Below the pieces are notes generated by a model, which had not been told where the DNA came from, searched no databases, and saw only the letters and a list, made by a program, of their open reading frames with translations. Below are positions 6,391-14,102 of a stretch of 46,062 nt of DNA, piece after piece. Position 1 is the first letter of the stretch. Each line of letters opens with the position of its first letter. This stretch comes from a virus. Location: positions 1-46,062 of IMG/VR virus record IMGVR_UViG_3300011116_001118. One strand, 5' to 3'. A program made the translations under genes and the position numbers.

Positions 6391-6450
6391 TGTACTCACA
6401 GCGTTTACACTGTCGCAGCATTTCGGGGTACCTCAATGGGTACCGCATGC
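6391..6450 (-). promoter_or_regulatory. leader element with GGTACC hairpin and ATGCTGCGAC
   Basis: On the minus strand GGTACC pairs with a second GGTACC across a six-base loop. ATGCTGCGAC (6411-6420) follows, then ACAG-TGTAAACG-CTGT, then ACAGGAGG before the ATG. The second half is nearly the same as the element at 5623-5690, which precedes the next gene of the operon. Confidence 0.5.
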
Positions 6451-6496
6451 CTTCCTCTAATCGGTCGTCCGTGACCGAAACTTGAGCCCCTTTCCG

Positions 6497-6715
6497 TTAT
6501 GCCGCAGAAATACTGGCCAATTCTTCTTTTGCCTTATGCAAGGCTAAGGCTAAGCCGGCCACGCGCCGCAGTTCGCTGTTTTCGCTTGTCCGAATAACTA
6601 GCTGGAAAAACTGGTCAATTCGGGCCCAACCTGTCCGCATGATACATTCGTACTCAGTTTGCGGCAAATATGCTATAATGTGCTCATATGCATCGCGTAC
6701 TAATGGACTAATCAT
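6497..6715 (-). CDS. small hypothetical protein, 72 residues
   Basis: The ATG at 6715 follows GGAGGTAAC. The product is a mostly helical soluble protein (starts MISPLVRDAYEHIIAYL, later LRRVAGLALALHKAKEEL). It is the first recognisable gene on the leftward transcript after the divergent promoter, so it is probably expressed early. Its leader carries a hairpin element at 6731-6775. No family recognised. Confidence 0.6.
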   Translation of the reverse strand: MISPLVRDAYEHIIAYLPQTEYECIMRTGWARIDQFFQLVIRTSENSELRRVAGLALALHKAKEELASISAA

Positions 6716-6730
6716 GCCTAGTTACCTCCG

Positions 6731-6775
6731 GCTATACCACGGCAGCACCTATTCGGTGAACTGCCTGGCAGTTAT
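6731..6775 (-). promoter_or_regulatory. leader element CACC hairpin plus GGTGCTGCCGTGG
   Basis: On the minus strand AACTGCC-A-GGCAGTT forms an upstream palindrome. Next comes CACC-GAATA-GGTG, a compact hairpin running into GGTGCTGCCGTGG (6737-6749), then the Shine-Dalgarno. GGTGCTGCCGTGG is the same 13 bases as in the DUF932 leader, over 1.7 kb away. Confidence 0.5.
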
Positions 6776-6902
6776 GCTAAGAGTACTGCAGGAGGGATGC
6801 CAACGTAAAAAAACCAATGATTTCAGGGGGCCAAAAGAGCCGGCCGCAGAATGATTAGAGAAAAAAACGACGAAGGAATTGACAGACAAAGCAAGGGAAG
6901 GG

Positions 6903-6923
6903 CAAAAAGGCCAGTAGCCGGCC
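6903..6923 (-). terminator. possible rho-independent terminator on the leftward RNA
   Basis: On the minus strand GGCCG-GCTAC-TGGCC forms a five-base stem with one G-U pair, followed by TTTTTG. It would stop transcription from the 7669 promoter after about 750 bases, before the first leftward gene. The stem is short, so read-through or antitermination is likely. Confidence 0.35.
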
Positions 6924-7486
6924 GTGTAACCAGGCAGAATGGCTAGCAGTGGCTAAAGAATAGCTACGCGGTGTCCAAGGATTTGACAGGCCAATTGCCG
7001 GGAAATGCGACTTGCCGGGTAGTTGATATGAGCGGTAGGGATGATATAGGGTAGTGAACCCCCAGCATGCCCCTTGGCACAAGATTTGCAGGCCGCCAGT
7101 AGGCCAGACCAGCCCTGGCACGATTCTTGCATGGGGGGAAGTGGGTTTGAGGGGCTGGCTGGTAGGGTATTACCTCTCTCACACTGGGGGGTTAGGTCGC
7201 AAAAGAGAAGGGGCCGCCACTCCAAAAAAGGGGGCAAATTGGCATGCCGCCAGCGGGCTGAGTGATAGGGAGGGAAAGGACTGGCCGCCAATGGGTCCAT
7301 GTGGGCCGTCAGGGGGCCCGTCCGCGGCGCTTGATGCTGCCCTGCCGACAACCTTCCGGGCCGGTGGGGCTATTGTGCTACAAGACATTGATATCATTGA
7401 CATATCTGGTACGCGCCGCTCCCCATTTATGGGGATGGGCATAGCTAAGTGTTGCATTTGATTGGCCTTGCCAGGCACCCCACCCC

Positions 7487-7631
7487 CTGATAGTCAGAGA
7501 CAGGCTCCCCCTCCCGGGCAGAGAGAGACACTGCCAGTGAGATGCAAGGCTGTGGGAGGGGGTGTGGGGGCAGGAGAGGCAGTGACAGGCTAAGTATGCA
7601 TTGCCTGAGCTAGGCATAGCTAGCATGCCTA
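7487..7631. repeat. cluster of nested inverted repeats
   Basis: CTGA-TAG-TCAG (7487-7497) is followed by CCCCCTCCC (7507-7515), which pairs with GGGAGGGGG (7554-7562). Inside that arm lies GGCAG-N9-CTGCC (7517-7535). Further right TAGGCA-N9-TGCCTA (7611-7631) forms another stem. The cluster lies about 40-180 bases from the leftward transcription start and could be structured RNA, operators or origin DNA. Confidence 0.5.
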
Positions 7632-7668
7632 TTGCCTATGACATGCACCGCTGGCCACCGTAATATCG

Positions 7669-7697
7669 GTTATAGCACACTTCTTTTCATTTGTCAA
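7669..7697 (-). promoter_or_regulatory. strong leftward promoter of the divergent pair
   Basis: On the minus strand TTGACA (7692-7697) and TATAAC (7669-7674) are 17 bases apart with TGC directly before the -10. It is the closest match to the full consensus in the window. Its -35 faces that of the rightward promoter with eight bases between them, so one regulator could control both. Confidence 0.75.
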
Positions 7698-7705
7698 GAA
7701 AATTG

Positions 7706-7734
7706 TTGACACGGCCCCATTTCTCTGATAGTCT
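7706..7734 (+). promoter_or_regulatory. rightward promoter of the divergent pair
   Basis: TTGACA (7706-7711) is followed after 17 bases by TAGTCT with TGA directly before it. It reads into the winged-helix-like gene and the small terminase. The short segment between the two -35 boxes, together with them, forms an interrupted palindrome (TTGTCAA...TTGACAA type). Confidence 0.7.
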
Positions 7735-7754
7735 CCCTATATGACTAGAGCGCT

Positions 7755-7801
7755 CACCTTCAAAGAAGGTCTTTGGGGTGCTGCGACAGGAGCCCGTCTC
7801 T
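7755..7801 (+). promoter_or_regulatory. leader element with ACCTTC hairpin and GGTGCTGCGACAGGAG
   Basis: ACCTTC-AAA-GAAGGT (7756-7770) is a perfect stem. GGTGCTGCGACAGGAG (7777-7792) follows and includes the Shine-Dalgarno for the GTG start at 7802. The same 16 bases recur before the fibre gene at 26553, where the start is also GTG-AGC-AA. Confidence 0.55.
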
Positions 7802-8140
7802 GTGAGCAACAAGCAACCAACAGTCCCATTCAAAATCATGTGCATCCTTCTCTATGGCACCCATAGCTGGCTTCGCCGCGAAGGGACTACGGTATACGTC
7901 AGAAGCGGGCCCCTGAACCGGGTGCTCAAGAACCGGAAGCAAGACATCTGGGGGATGCTCGACTGGTTGCAAGGAATAGGGCTAATCACCCGCTGGTCCC
8001 GCCCTGCCCCCGGTTACATCCTAGCCGAGGTCAGGCTTCCCCCTCCCGAGACGGGTGCGGGTACTCTGCCAAATCGTGCCCAAGGGCCTAAATCGGGACG
8101 CCAATCGCTTCTGCGACCTGAGGCGGGCAATATTGAGTAG
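7802..8140 (+). CDS. winged-helix-like small protein, possible regulator
   Basis: The 112-residue frame starts at a GTG nine bases after AGGAG; an upstream in-frame GTG would lie within the leader element. The centre (GPLNRVLKNRKQDIWGMLDW, then LQGIGLITRW, then GYILAEVRLP) has the helix-turn-helix plus beta-hairpin rhythm of a winged helix. The last 40 residues are Pro/Gly-rich. It lies first behind the rightward promoter, where a phage switch regulator is often found. It may bind the divergent promoters; this is inference. Confidence 0.5.
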   Translation: MSNKQPTVPFKIMCILLYGTHSWLRREGTTVYVRSGPLNRVLKNRKQDIWGMLDWLQGIGLITRWSRPAPGYILAEVRLPPPETGAGTLPNRAQGPKSGRQSLLRPEAGNIE

Positions 8141-8180
8141 GGGCGGTCGCTGTCGTTAGCTTTAGAGTTTGGAGGTTATA

Positions 8181-8768
8181 GTGAGCAGAAAATCAGTTAT
8201 GGATGGCTCTACGCCCCTTGAGGACCTGGTCGAGGAGGTAGTCTTTCGGCCATTGGAGGAGCACCGCCGACTCAAATCCCGGTTCCTCTCTCGGATTGCC
8301 GACAATCCCCTTGTTGACTCTTCCACGCTCTCCCTGGCCGATGTACAGCGCATCCTCGGCACCAATACGGTCTCTAAGTACTGGAATCTTCCCGGCTTTC
8401 AGGAATGGTTCCTCAACACCGGAGAATATCAGGAGCGTCTTGAGGGGCTGTTCTCACTGGCTCTCGATGCTGCCCAAGACATCCTCCTCAATCAGGACCC
8501 CAAAGCCCAGTCATCCCGGGCTGCTATGGTGAGGACCATGGCTGAACTGGCAGGCAAGATGCGCCCCAAAGATAATGGAAGCGCTGCCGGGGCTGCCATG
8601 GCCAAGCTTATCGCCAGCATGGACCAGGCCCAACTCAGCATGTTCCTAAGCAAGAGCGGGATGAATCTCCAGCTAGAGATGGGCAGGGGCCCAGGGCAGC
8701 TAGAGATGGGCAAAGGTGAGCCAGAGAAGGCCATCCCGATTTCTGTTGACAAACCTGACGAAGTGTGA
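8181..8768 (+). CDS. terS: terminase small subunit
   Basis: The GTG at 8181 has GGAGG at good spacing. The 195-residue product has a helix-turn-helix-like region LSLADVQRILG followed by SKYWNLPGFQEWFLN (50-78), then a helix with ILLNQDPKAQSSRAAMVRTM. This is the layout of small terminases in several podophages, which recognise the packaging site and load the large subunit. Its C terminus carries a near repeat (QLEMGRGPG, QLEMGKGEP). It lies upstream of a fibre cluster, not directly beside the large terminase. Confidence 0.65.
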   Translation: MSRKSVMDGSTPLEDLVEEVVFRPLEEHRRLKSRFLSRIADNPLVDSSTLSLADVQRILGTNTVSKYWNLPGFQEWFLNTGEYQERLEGLFSLALDAAQDILLNQDPKAQSSRAAMVRTMAELAGKMRPKDNGSAAGAAMAKLIASMDQAQLSMFLSKSGMNLQLEMGRGPGQLEMGKGEPEKAIPISVDKPDEV

Positions 8769-8774
8769 TAGAGT
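8746..8774 (+). promoter_or_regulatory. promoter, extended -10 (first fibre cluster)
   Basis: TTGACA (8746-8751), 17-base spacer, TAGAGT (8769-8774) with TGA before it. The -35 lies inside the last codons of the small terminase gene. It reads into the 8796-15566 genes. Confidence 0.65.
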
Positions 8775-8795
8775 AAGGGGCAGGTCAAACCTTGT

Positions 8796-9077
8796 TTGGT
8801 CTCCTCTCTCCCAATTCACGGGGCTGGGTCAGTCGTTCTGGCTGGCTCAGCGCTCCCCATTACTTGGAGTAACGTGGCCACTTCACTAGTAAATGATGTG
8901 CGCGGGACACGAATTGCTGTTGGCCTGGTTCCGGCTCTCTATGATGCTGTAGCGGTGGCCTACCCTGACTCAGTCACCGAAGTGTACACCTTCAGCTATG
9001 CCGGAGCGCAAGTAGGCGTAGTCACAATTGTAAACGACTCCTCAGGCAACCTCCTTTCCGCTACAAGGACTGCTTAG
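8796..9077 (+). CDS. small structural protein, about 93 residues, start uncertain
   Basis: The frame is open from a TTG at 8796, about 20 bases after the promoter's -10, with only a weak AGGT upstream, so the exact start is unsure. The product is beta-rich with repeated Val/Thr strands (TRIAVGLVPALYDAVAVAYP, then VTEVYTFSYAGAQVGVVTIV). Its stop overlaps the GTG of the next gene by one base. It is probably a small fibre-base or virion decoration protein; no family is recognised. Confidence 0.5.
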   Translation: MVSSLPIHGAGSVVLAGSALPITWSNVATSLVNDVRGTRIAVGLVPALYDAVAVAYPDSVTEVYTFSYAGAQVGVVTIVNDSSGNLLSATRTA

Positions 9078-9415
9078 TGAAGTTCAAATTAAATCCCCTC
9101 ACAGGGTTTTTTGACATCGTCGGTACGGGAGGAAGCGGTCCTGCCGCCGACTCCTTTTCCTACGAATATGTGAGCGGAAGCACCACTATCCCTGTCGAAC
9201 AGCAAATGTGTGTCGATGGGTCTGTGAATGTATCGGGTCTCTTGGATGTGCAAGGCAGTCTTGCCGTCATTAGTGACGATAGAGACTGGGGATTCCCCGA
9301 GACCATCCTTCCTTCTGAAACCTATTCGGTGCCTGTGCGCCGACAAGTTATCCTCTCTGGGGTACTAGATAACCAGGGACTCCTTGAAACGTATGGAGCA
9401 CTTGTAATACAATGA
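9077..9415 (+). CDS. small fibre-associated structural protein, 112 residues
   Basis: It begins GTG at 9077, overlapping the stop of the previous gene, and ends with its stop overlapping the fibre start at 9412. The opening KFKLNPLTGFFDIVG is typical of short phage proteins that attach fibres. The rest is beta-type, with repeated pairs such as VNVSGLLDVQGSL and VILSGVLDNQGLL. Coupled translation with the fibre gene supports a joint role. The exact role is not known. Confidence 0.55.
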   Translation: MKFKLNPLTGFFDIVGTGGSGPAADSFSYEYVSGSTTIPVEQQMCVDGSVNVSGLLDVQGSLAVISDDRDWGFPETILPSETYSVPVRRQVILSGVLDNQGLLETYGALVIQ

Positions 9416-11607
9416 CAGCATCCCGCGTCCGCCTAACACAAGGCAGTACTCCCTCTTCCCCTCCTTCGTCAACCCACGAGCTATTCGTAGGGAGTGACGG
9501 GCACTTCAAGAAAATCGACAGCACCGGCGCAGTCATGGACTATGACTCTGCCCTTGCCTTTGTCTCCTCCGTAGCAGACACCAATTCTATTGACCTCTCG
9601 GCCACTCTTGGGGTACTCTCAGCCGATTTACGCCTGAGCGACAGTTCTCTGGCCGTTGATGCGGGTGGCCTTAAGCTGAACACAGCAGGGGTGAGCAATG
9701 TGCACATCGCCTCCGGCGCGGCCATCTCTTTTTCTAAGCTGGCAGCCACTACGGCCAGCCGAGCAATTGTGAGCGACGGTTCAGGCCAACTATCTCCCTC
9801 CGCAGTAACTAGCAGCGAGCTTCTCTACCTCAGCGGCGTAACAAGCCCCCTTCAAAGTCAGATTAGCGGCAAGCAGGACGCAGATGCAGATTTGACAGCT
9901 ATTGCTGGTCTAAGTACAAACGGCCTGATTGCCCGCACAGGCGCAGGCAGTGCAGCGGCGCGGACCATCCAGGCAGGCACCGGCATGAGCGTGGCCAATG
10001 GTACGGGCGCTAGCGGTGACCCCACCATCTCAATGGCAAACACTACTGTCACTCCCGGCAGCTACGGCAGTTCCTCCGCGGTGCCCTCTTTCACGGTGGA
10101 TGCCCAGGGCCGGCTTACGGCAGCTAGCTCGGCCCCTATTACCAGCGCAGCAGTCTCCGATTTTGATGAAGCGGCTCAGGACGCTGTCGGCTCTGCCCTG
10201 ACCGACTCCTCTACTATTGATTTCACCTATAATGATGGTTCCAACACCATCTCAGCTGCCGTCCAGCTTCTTTCTCTTACTAACTCCCATATTGCTGCCG
10301 GCGCGGCCGTTGCTTTCTCCAAGATGGCAGCTCTAACAGCCAGTCGGGCTCTCGTCAGCGATGGCTCCGGCATTGTTAGCGCATCCCCCACTACGAGTGC
10401 AGAGGTGGGGTTCCTCAGCGGTGTGACCAGCGGCATCCAATCTCAACTTGATGGAAAACTGTCCCTGAGCGGCGGCATGATGACTGGCGCCATCAATGCC
10501 GGTGGCTTTGCTCTCTCCAACGTGGGCACTCCCACTTTGGCCAGCGATGCTGCCACCAAGGACTACGTGGACAATGCAGCGGCGGGGCTTAGCTGGAAAC
10601 AGCCAGTGCGCTACGCTTCCACTGCCGACATAACCCTCACAGGCCTAGTCTCCGTAGACGGGCAGACTCCCTCTCCAGGCGACCGTATTCTTGTGCGGGC
10701 ACAGTCCCTCTCCAACAACAACGGTATCTGGATAGCCTCGGCCGGTCCTTGGACGCGGGCAAGCGATGCCAACTCAGCAAGCGAACTGACTGGGGCAGCC
10801 TGCTTTGTCCTCGAAGGCGATACCCTTGCGGACCGGGCCTATGTGCAGACGGCCGAAATAGTTACCCTTGGTGTTGACCCTGTTACTTTCTCCCAGTTCT
10901 CCTCTTCTTCCTCCTATTCTGCCGGCAACGGTATCGATATTACGGGCTCCCTGATTGCCGTGAAACACGACGGGCAAGGCCTTGATTTCTCTGCTGGAAG
11001 TCTGGTTCTCGAACTTGACGGCAGTACCCTCAGCAAAAGTGCTGCCGGCCTCCGTGTTGCTAACCAGGGTATTTCCAACGCCCAAATAAACAACTCCGCA
11101 GCCATTTCTTACTCCAAATTGAACCTGGCCGCCAGCCTGGTAAACGCCGACGTGGCTTCGGGCGCGGCAATTGCCTATTCCAAACTCAATTTGAGCAGTA
11201 GCATTGTGAATGCCGATGTGGCTACTGGAGCCGCCATCGCCTACTCCAAGCTCAACCTTAATAATAGCATTGTGAATGCTGATGTAGCGGCCGGGGCGGC
11301 TATTGCCTACTCTAAACTCAGCCTTAGCAATAGTATTGTCAATGCTGACATTTCGTCTAGTGCCGCGATTGCATTGAGTAAATTAGACACAATTGCTGCT
11401 CCGACAGAAGAATATGGCCTTATTGCTGCAGGAAACTCTTTACAAACAGCTCTAAATAAGTTACAGTATACTAACACGCTTCAATCAAACACCATTGGAG
11501 CGAATGTGACAATTCCTACGGGAATGACGTGGCTTCGGTGTGAAACATCAATTACCGGAACTAATACCGTGACCCTCGCGGGCACGGCCACTATGAGGAT
11601 TATCTAG
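9412..11607 (+). CDS. long tail fibre protein, 731 residues
   Basis: The N terminus (LTQGSTPSSPPSSTHELFVG) is a typical fibre opening with a short structural motif read as decoration. The body repeats a module of about 50 residues, FSKLAATTASRAIVSDGSG...LSGVTS.LQSQ, at about 105-155 and again at about 297-350. It also has a domain with TKDYVDNAAAGLSWKQPVRY common in phage fibres. Near residues 560-665 a shorter unit (NADVASGAAIAYSKLNLSS) repeats at least four times. The last 70 residues (from about 11390) are AT-richer and differ in codon use. It probably binds the host surface, with the next gene as its tip. Confidence 0.75.
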   Translation: MTASRVRLTQGSTPSSPPSSTHELFVGSDGHFKKIDSTGAVMDYDSALAFVSSVADTNSIDLSATLGVLSADLRLSDSSLAVDAGGLKLNTAGVSNVHIASGAAISFSKLAATTASRAIVSDGSGQLSPSAVTSSELLYLSGVTSPLQSQISGKQDADADLTAIAGLSTNGLIARTGAGSAAARTIQAGTGMSVANGTGASGDPTISMANTTVTPGSYGSSSAVPSFTVDAQGRLTAASSAPITSAAVSDFDEAAQDAVGSALTDSSTIDFTYNDGSNTISAAVQLLSLTNSHIAAGAAVAFSKMAALTASRALVSDGSGIVSASPTTSAEVGFLSGVTSGIQSQLDGKLSLSGGMMTGAINAGGFALSNVGTPTLASDAATKDYVDNAAAGLSWKQPVRYASTADITLTGLVSVDGQTPSPGDRILVRAQSLSNNNGIWIASAGPWTRASDANSASELTGAACFVLEGDTLADRAYVQTAEIVTLGVDPVTFSQFSSSSSYSAGNGIDITGSLIAVKHDGQGLDFSAGSLVLELDGSTLSKSAAGLRVANQGISNAQINNSAAISYSKLNLAASLVNADVASGAAIAYSKLNLSSSIVNADVATGAAIAYSKLNLNNSIVNADVAAGAAIAYSKLSLSNSIVNADISSSAAIALSKLDTIAAPTEEYGLIAAGNSLQTALNKLQYTNTLQSNTIGANVTIPTGMTWLRCETSITGTNTVTLAGTATMRII

Positions 11608-11609
11608 CA

Positions 11610-12746
11610 ATGGCAAAGATTGACGTATCCAACCAATCCAGCGCGAGTGTTCCTACGCCGTCTTCGGGTAACACTTCTGTTTACGTGGACACAGCTGACA
11701 AAAAGCTGAAAACCAAAGACGATACCGGAACGGTCACTGACTACTCTGCTCCCGGCAGTTCCATCACTGCTCTGACCGGCGAAGTGACTGCGACTGGCCC
11801 AGGTTCAGTAGCGGCAACCGTATCTAATGCGGCGGTCATCAGCAAAGTCCTTACCGGGTATGTGGCTTCCCCTGGGGTGGTTTCAGCAACCGATACCATC
11901 CTTCAAGCTATTCAAAAGTTGGGCGCCCGTATTGAAGCGGGCTGGTTTGGTGACGGCCATGACGGGGATGTTACTATTTCAGCAAACACGACGCTTGTTC
12001 GTGATATGTATTACAACAACCTCACGGTTAACTCTGGTGCCATCCTTTCTACCGGTGGTTTCCGTATTCATGTGCTTGGTACATGTACCGTTGCAGCGGG
12101 CGGTTTTATTGACCGTAGCGGTAACGACGCTTCCGGTAACACGGCAGGGGCCGCATCTGTAGCAGGTACGTTGACGGCAACCGTTGCGGGCGGAACAGGC
12201 GGCGGTGCCGGTGTTGGTGCAGCAGGAACAGCCTCAGCTAGTGCGGTTGGTTCCGCAGGCGGAGCAGGCGGAGCTGGCGGTACCGGCGGTACGGCAGCAG
12301 GCGCAGCAGGTACCCTTACAGTTGTGCCAACCAACTCAGGCGGAACAGATGTTCTTTTTACAGTTGGTCGGGCTTCCTTAGCTCGCGATACGGCAGCTGC
12401 TTTGTGCACTGGAGGCTCGGGCGGTGGTGGTGGTGGCGGTAGCGGTGCAGCTACCTCAGGTGGTGGTGGCGGAGCAGGCGGCGGTGTACTTGTAATTTTA
12501 GCAAAAACTCTTACTGGCGGTGGCACAATTCGTGCAAACGGTGGTATTGGCGGTAACGCTCCTATTGCTAACGGCGGCGGTGGCGGAGGCGGTGGCGGAG
12601 GTTCTGTTGTTCTTGTAACAGATAACGACACCACAGCAACTTCTCTTGTGATTCAAGTAAACGGCGGGTTGGGCGGCGGGGGTGCAGGTAACGGTGTTAC
12701 AGGCTCCGCGGGTTCAGTTGGCCGTATTTATAGAGTGCGTACATAA
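11610..12746 (+). CDS. fibre adhesin with polyglycine-rich tip
   Basis: The 378-residue product opens with MAKIDVSNQSSASVPTPSSG and DDTGTVTDYSA, a common fibre-attachment start. A beta-type domain follows (DVTISANTTLVRDMYYNNLT, about 120-140). From about residue 180 to 345 the protein is dominated by Gly and Ala, with several blocks of six to nine glycines separated by short loops. This resembles the polyglycine-helix adhesins that cap long fibres in T4-related phage S16, where loops between glycine runs set host range. It sits directly after the long fibre gene. A role as the receptor-binding tip is inference. Confidence 0.65.
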   Translation: MAKIDVSNQSSASVPTPSSGNTSVYVDTADKKLKTKDDTGTVTDYSAPGSSITALTGEVTATGPGSVAATVSNAAVISKVLTGYVASPGVVSATDTILQAIQKLGARIEAGWFGDGHDGDVTISANTTLVRDMYYNNLTVNSGAILSTGGFRIHVLGTCTVAAGGFIDRSGNDASGNTAGAASVAGTLTATVAGGTGGGAGVGAAGTASASAVGSAGGAGGAGGTGGTAAGAAGTLTVVPTNSGGTDVLFTVGRASLARDTAAALCTGGSGGGGGGGSGAATSGGGGGAGGGVLVILAKTLTGGGTIRANGGIGGNAPIANGGGGGGGGGGSVVLVTDNDTTATSLVIQVNGGLGGGGAGNGVTGSAGSVGRIYRVRT

Positions 12747-13273
12747 TGTTATTTGCTATCTACGACGAAGCTACAAATGAGGTGCTTGGGGCATACAGTT
12801 CCCCAGCTCCCGATTTGTCTCGCCTAGATAATGGTAGGCCGCTGCGACATGCACGGGTCCCTACGGGAGTTCAAATTGCTTTTTCAAAGCCGCAACAAAT
12901 TAACGGAGAGTGGGTAGCCGTAGAAATTCCCGGAGCCCCACCTCCATTTGCTCCTCCCCCTCCAGACCCAGTGAAATTAACAGAGGGAGCAGTTGCTGCG
13001 GCTGTAGCATTCGGTCAGCAAATGCTTGTTCGCTTCGCGGCAGAAAATGTGCGACTTGGAATTACGCAAGCGGGCAAAACTCGACAAGTAAGAGAAACAT
13101 TAGGAGATGTGGTTCTTTGTCTTCTCACCGGCTCCCTTTACGATGCTATGGCACTTGTAAGGGCTGTACCGGCCGAGAAAAAAGACGATGTGTTTATTAC
13201 TGACGCACGCTTACTTTCTTTTATTAATGAAATTGAAGCGTTCCTTGGAATGCGAAAGAGCACCTCACTTTGA
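12746..13273 (+). CDS. tail fibre-associated protein, 175 residues
   Basis: The ATG overlaps the stop of the adhesin gene by one base. The first 60 residues form a small domain (LFAIYDEATNEVLGAY), followed by a Pro-rich linker (PGAPPPFAPPPPDP). The helical C-terminal domain has FAAENVRLGIT, TRQVRETLGDVVLCLLTGSL and a last helix NEIEAFLG. I recall this C-terminal pattern in proteins next to fibre genes, where it may help assembly or attachment. The adhesin and this gene share the same base composition. Confidence 0.55.
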   Translation: MLFAIYDEATNEVLGAYSSPAPDLSRLDNGRPLRHARVPTGVQIAFSKPQQINGEWVAVEIPGAPPPFAPPPPDPVKLTEGAVAAAVAFGQQMLVRFAAENVRLGITQAGKTRQVRETLGDVVLCLLTGSLYDAMALVRAVPAEKKDDVFITDARLLSFINEIEAFLGMRKSTSL

Positions 13274-13722
13274 AAATTCTGGCAACCCGTAGTTCAAAGC
13301 TTGGTAGTCGGTTTATTCAGTGGATTACGGAGGAAGAGGTTTCCCACGTAGCCCTAGAATTGAGTAACGGTTTTGTGATACACTCTACTGGTAAAGGCGT
13401 AAATATTACTTGGGCCCCCCATTTCCGTGCATCTCATCAGGTTGTTTACGAGGCGCAGTACATGGGTTTTCTCGGGGAGCCTACTGAGTTAATTCGTAAC
13501 CTGATGGAAGCGGAAGGCAAGTCCTACGACTACCTCCTTTTGCTTTCGATGGGACTACAAAAACTGCATATCCCTGTACCTAATTGGAATAGGCCAAACG
13601 CATTCATCTGTACAGAACTAATTGCCAAATACATCTTTGGTAGCAATGATAAACTGACACCTGGCCAAGTAATTGACAGGGTCGCAAATTCACCTCTTTG
13701 GGAGGTCAGGAGAGTCTCATGA
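13270..13722 (+). CDS. permuted NlpC/P60 (YiiX-like) papain-fold enzyme
   Basis: The 150-residue product starts at a TTG that overlaps the previous stop. VSHVALEL (His26) lies near the N terminus and AFICTELIAKY (Cys114) near the C terminus, the reversed order of catalytic residues found in permuted NlpC/P60 enzymes such as YaeF/YiiX. Those enzymes act on amide bonds in peptidoglycan or lipids. No signal peptide is visible. Its place within the fibre-adhesin cluster suggests a virion-bound wall-degrading or receptor-processing activity, though an endolysin role cannot be excluded. Confidence 0.65.
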   Translation: MKILATRSSKLGSRFIQWITEEEVSHVALELSNGFVIHSTGKGVNITWAPHFRASHQVVYEAQYMGFLGEPTELIRNLMEAEGKSYDYLLLLSMGLQKLHIPVPNWNRPNAFICTELIAKYIFGSNDKLTPGQVIDRVANSPLWEVRRVS

Positions 13723-14090
13723 GTAACGGCTGGGCACCTAAACAAGTAATTGCATCGGGACTTTCTGCTTTCGGTGCAAATCAAGCAAATAAGCCCATTA
13801 GTGAAGAATTTCGTCTGTCAGCAGGCGGGGCAACTGTCGGTGTCGTATTTGCTATTAAAGCTAGCGGCGTAACAGGCACCTGCGCCGCTACTTTCCAAAC
13901 CGGAGTAGATTCCTACTGGGAGGACGTTTCTTCAATCGCCGCACTTTCTAACGGCTATAATATCCTTCGCGTAAACATGCCAACAGACACTGCCGCTATG
14001 CCACTGCTGGCAAAGGGCCGTTTCCTTTTGGATACAAGTGCTGCTTCCGGTTGCACAATTGAGTCCATTCAGGTAATGCAAGCTCTGTAG
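13719..14090 (+). CDS. small beta-rich virion protein, 123 residues
   Basis: The ATG at 13719 overlaps the previous stop (ATGA) and has AGGAG upstream; an earlier in-frame start lies within the enzyme gene. The product (MSNGWAPKQVIASGLSAFG) has short strands with Val, Thr and Gly, such as GVVFAIKASGVTGTCAATF, and looks like a compact jelly-roll or decoration-type domain. It precedes the large terminase. No family recognised; a virion role is inferred from position. Confidence 0.5.
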   Translation: MSNGWAPKQVIASGLSAFGANQANKPISEEFRLSAGGATVGVVFAIKASGVTGTCAATFQTGVDSYWEDVSSIAALSNGYNILRVNMPTDTAAMPLLAKGRFLLDTSAASGCTIESIQVMQAL

Positions 14091-14102
14091 TCTGGTGCGA
14101 TT

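Larger units (their letters stand above)
6716..7668. other. long non-coding region between the leftward operon and the divergent promoters
   Basis: About 950 bases hold no frame that I accept as a gene: the open frames on both strands lack Shine-Dalgarno sites and have odd compositions rich in Pro, Ser, His, Cys or Gly. The region is GC-rich with G-rich and C-rich blocks, many inverted repeats, and three A-tracts on the plus strand (6807-6813, 6861-6867, 6904-6908) that become U-tracts in a leftward RNA. It would be transcribed leftward from the promoter at 7669. A replication origin, packaging site or untranslated regulatory RNA are all possible. Confidence 0.5.

Noticed and set aside
7054-7626. 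Several overlapping frames of 60-135 residues on both strands in the repeat-rich region
   Set aside because: They compete with each other, lack Shine-Dalgarno sites and have skewed compositions. I treat the region as non-coding.
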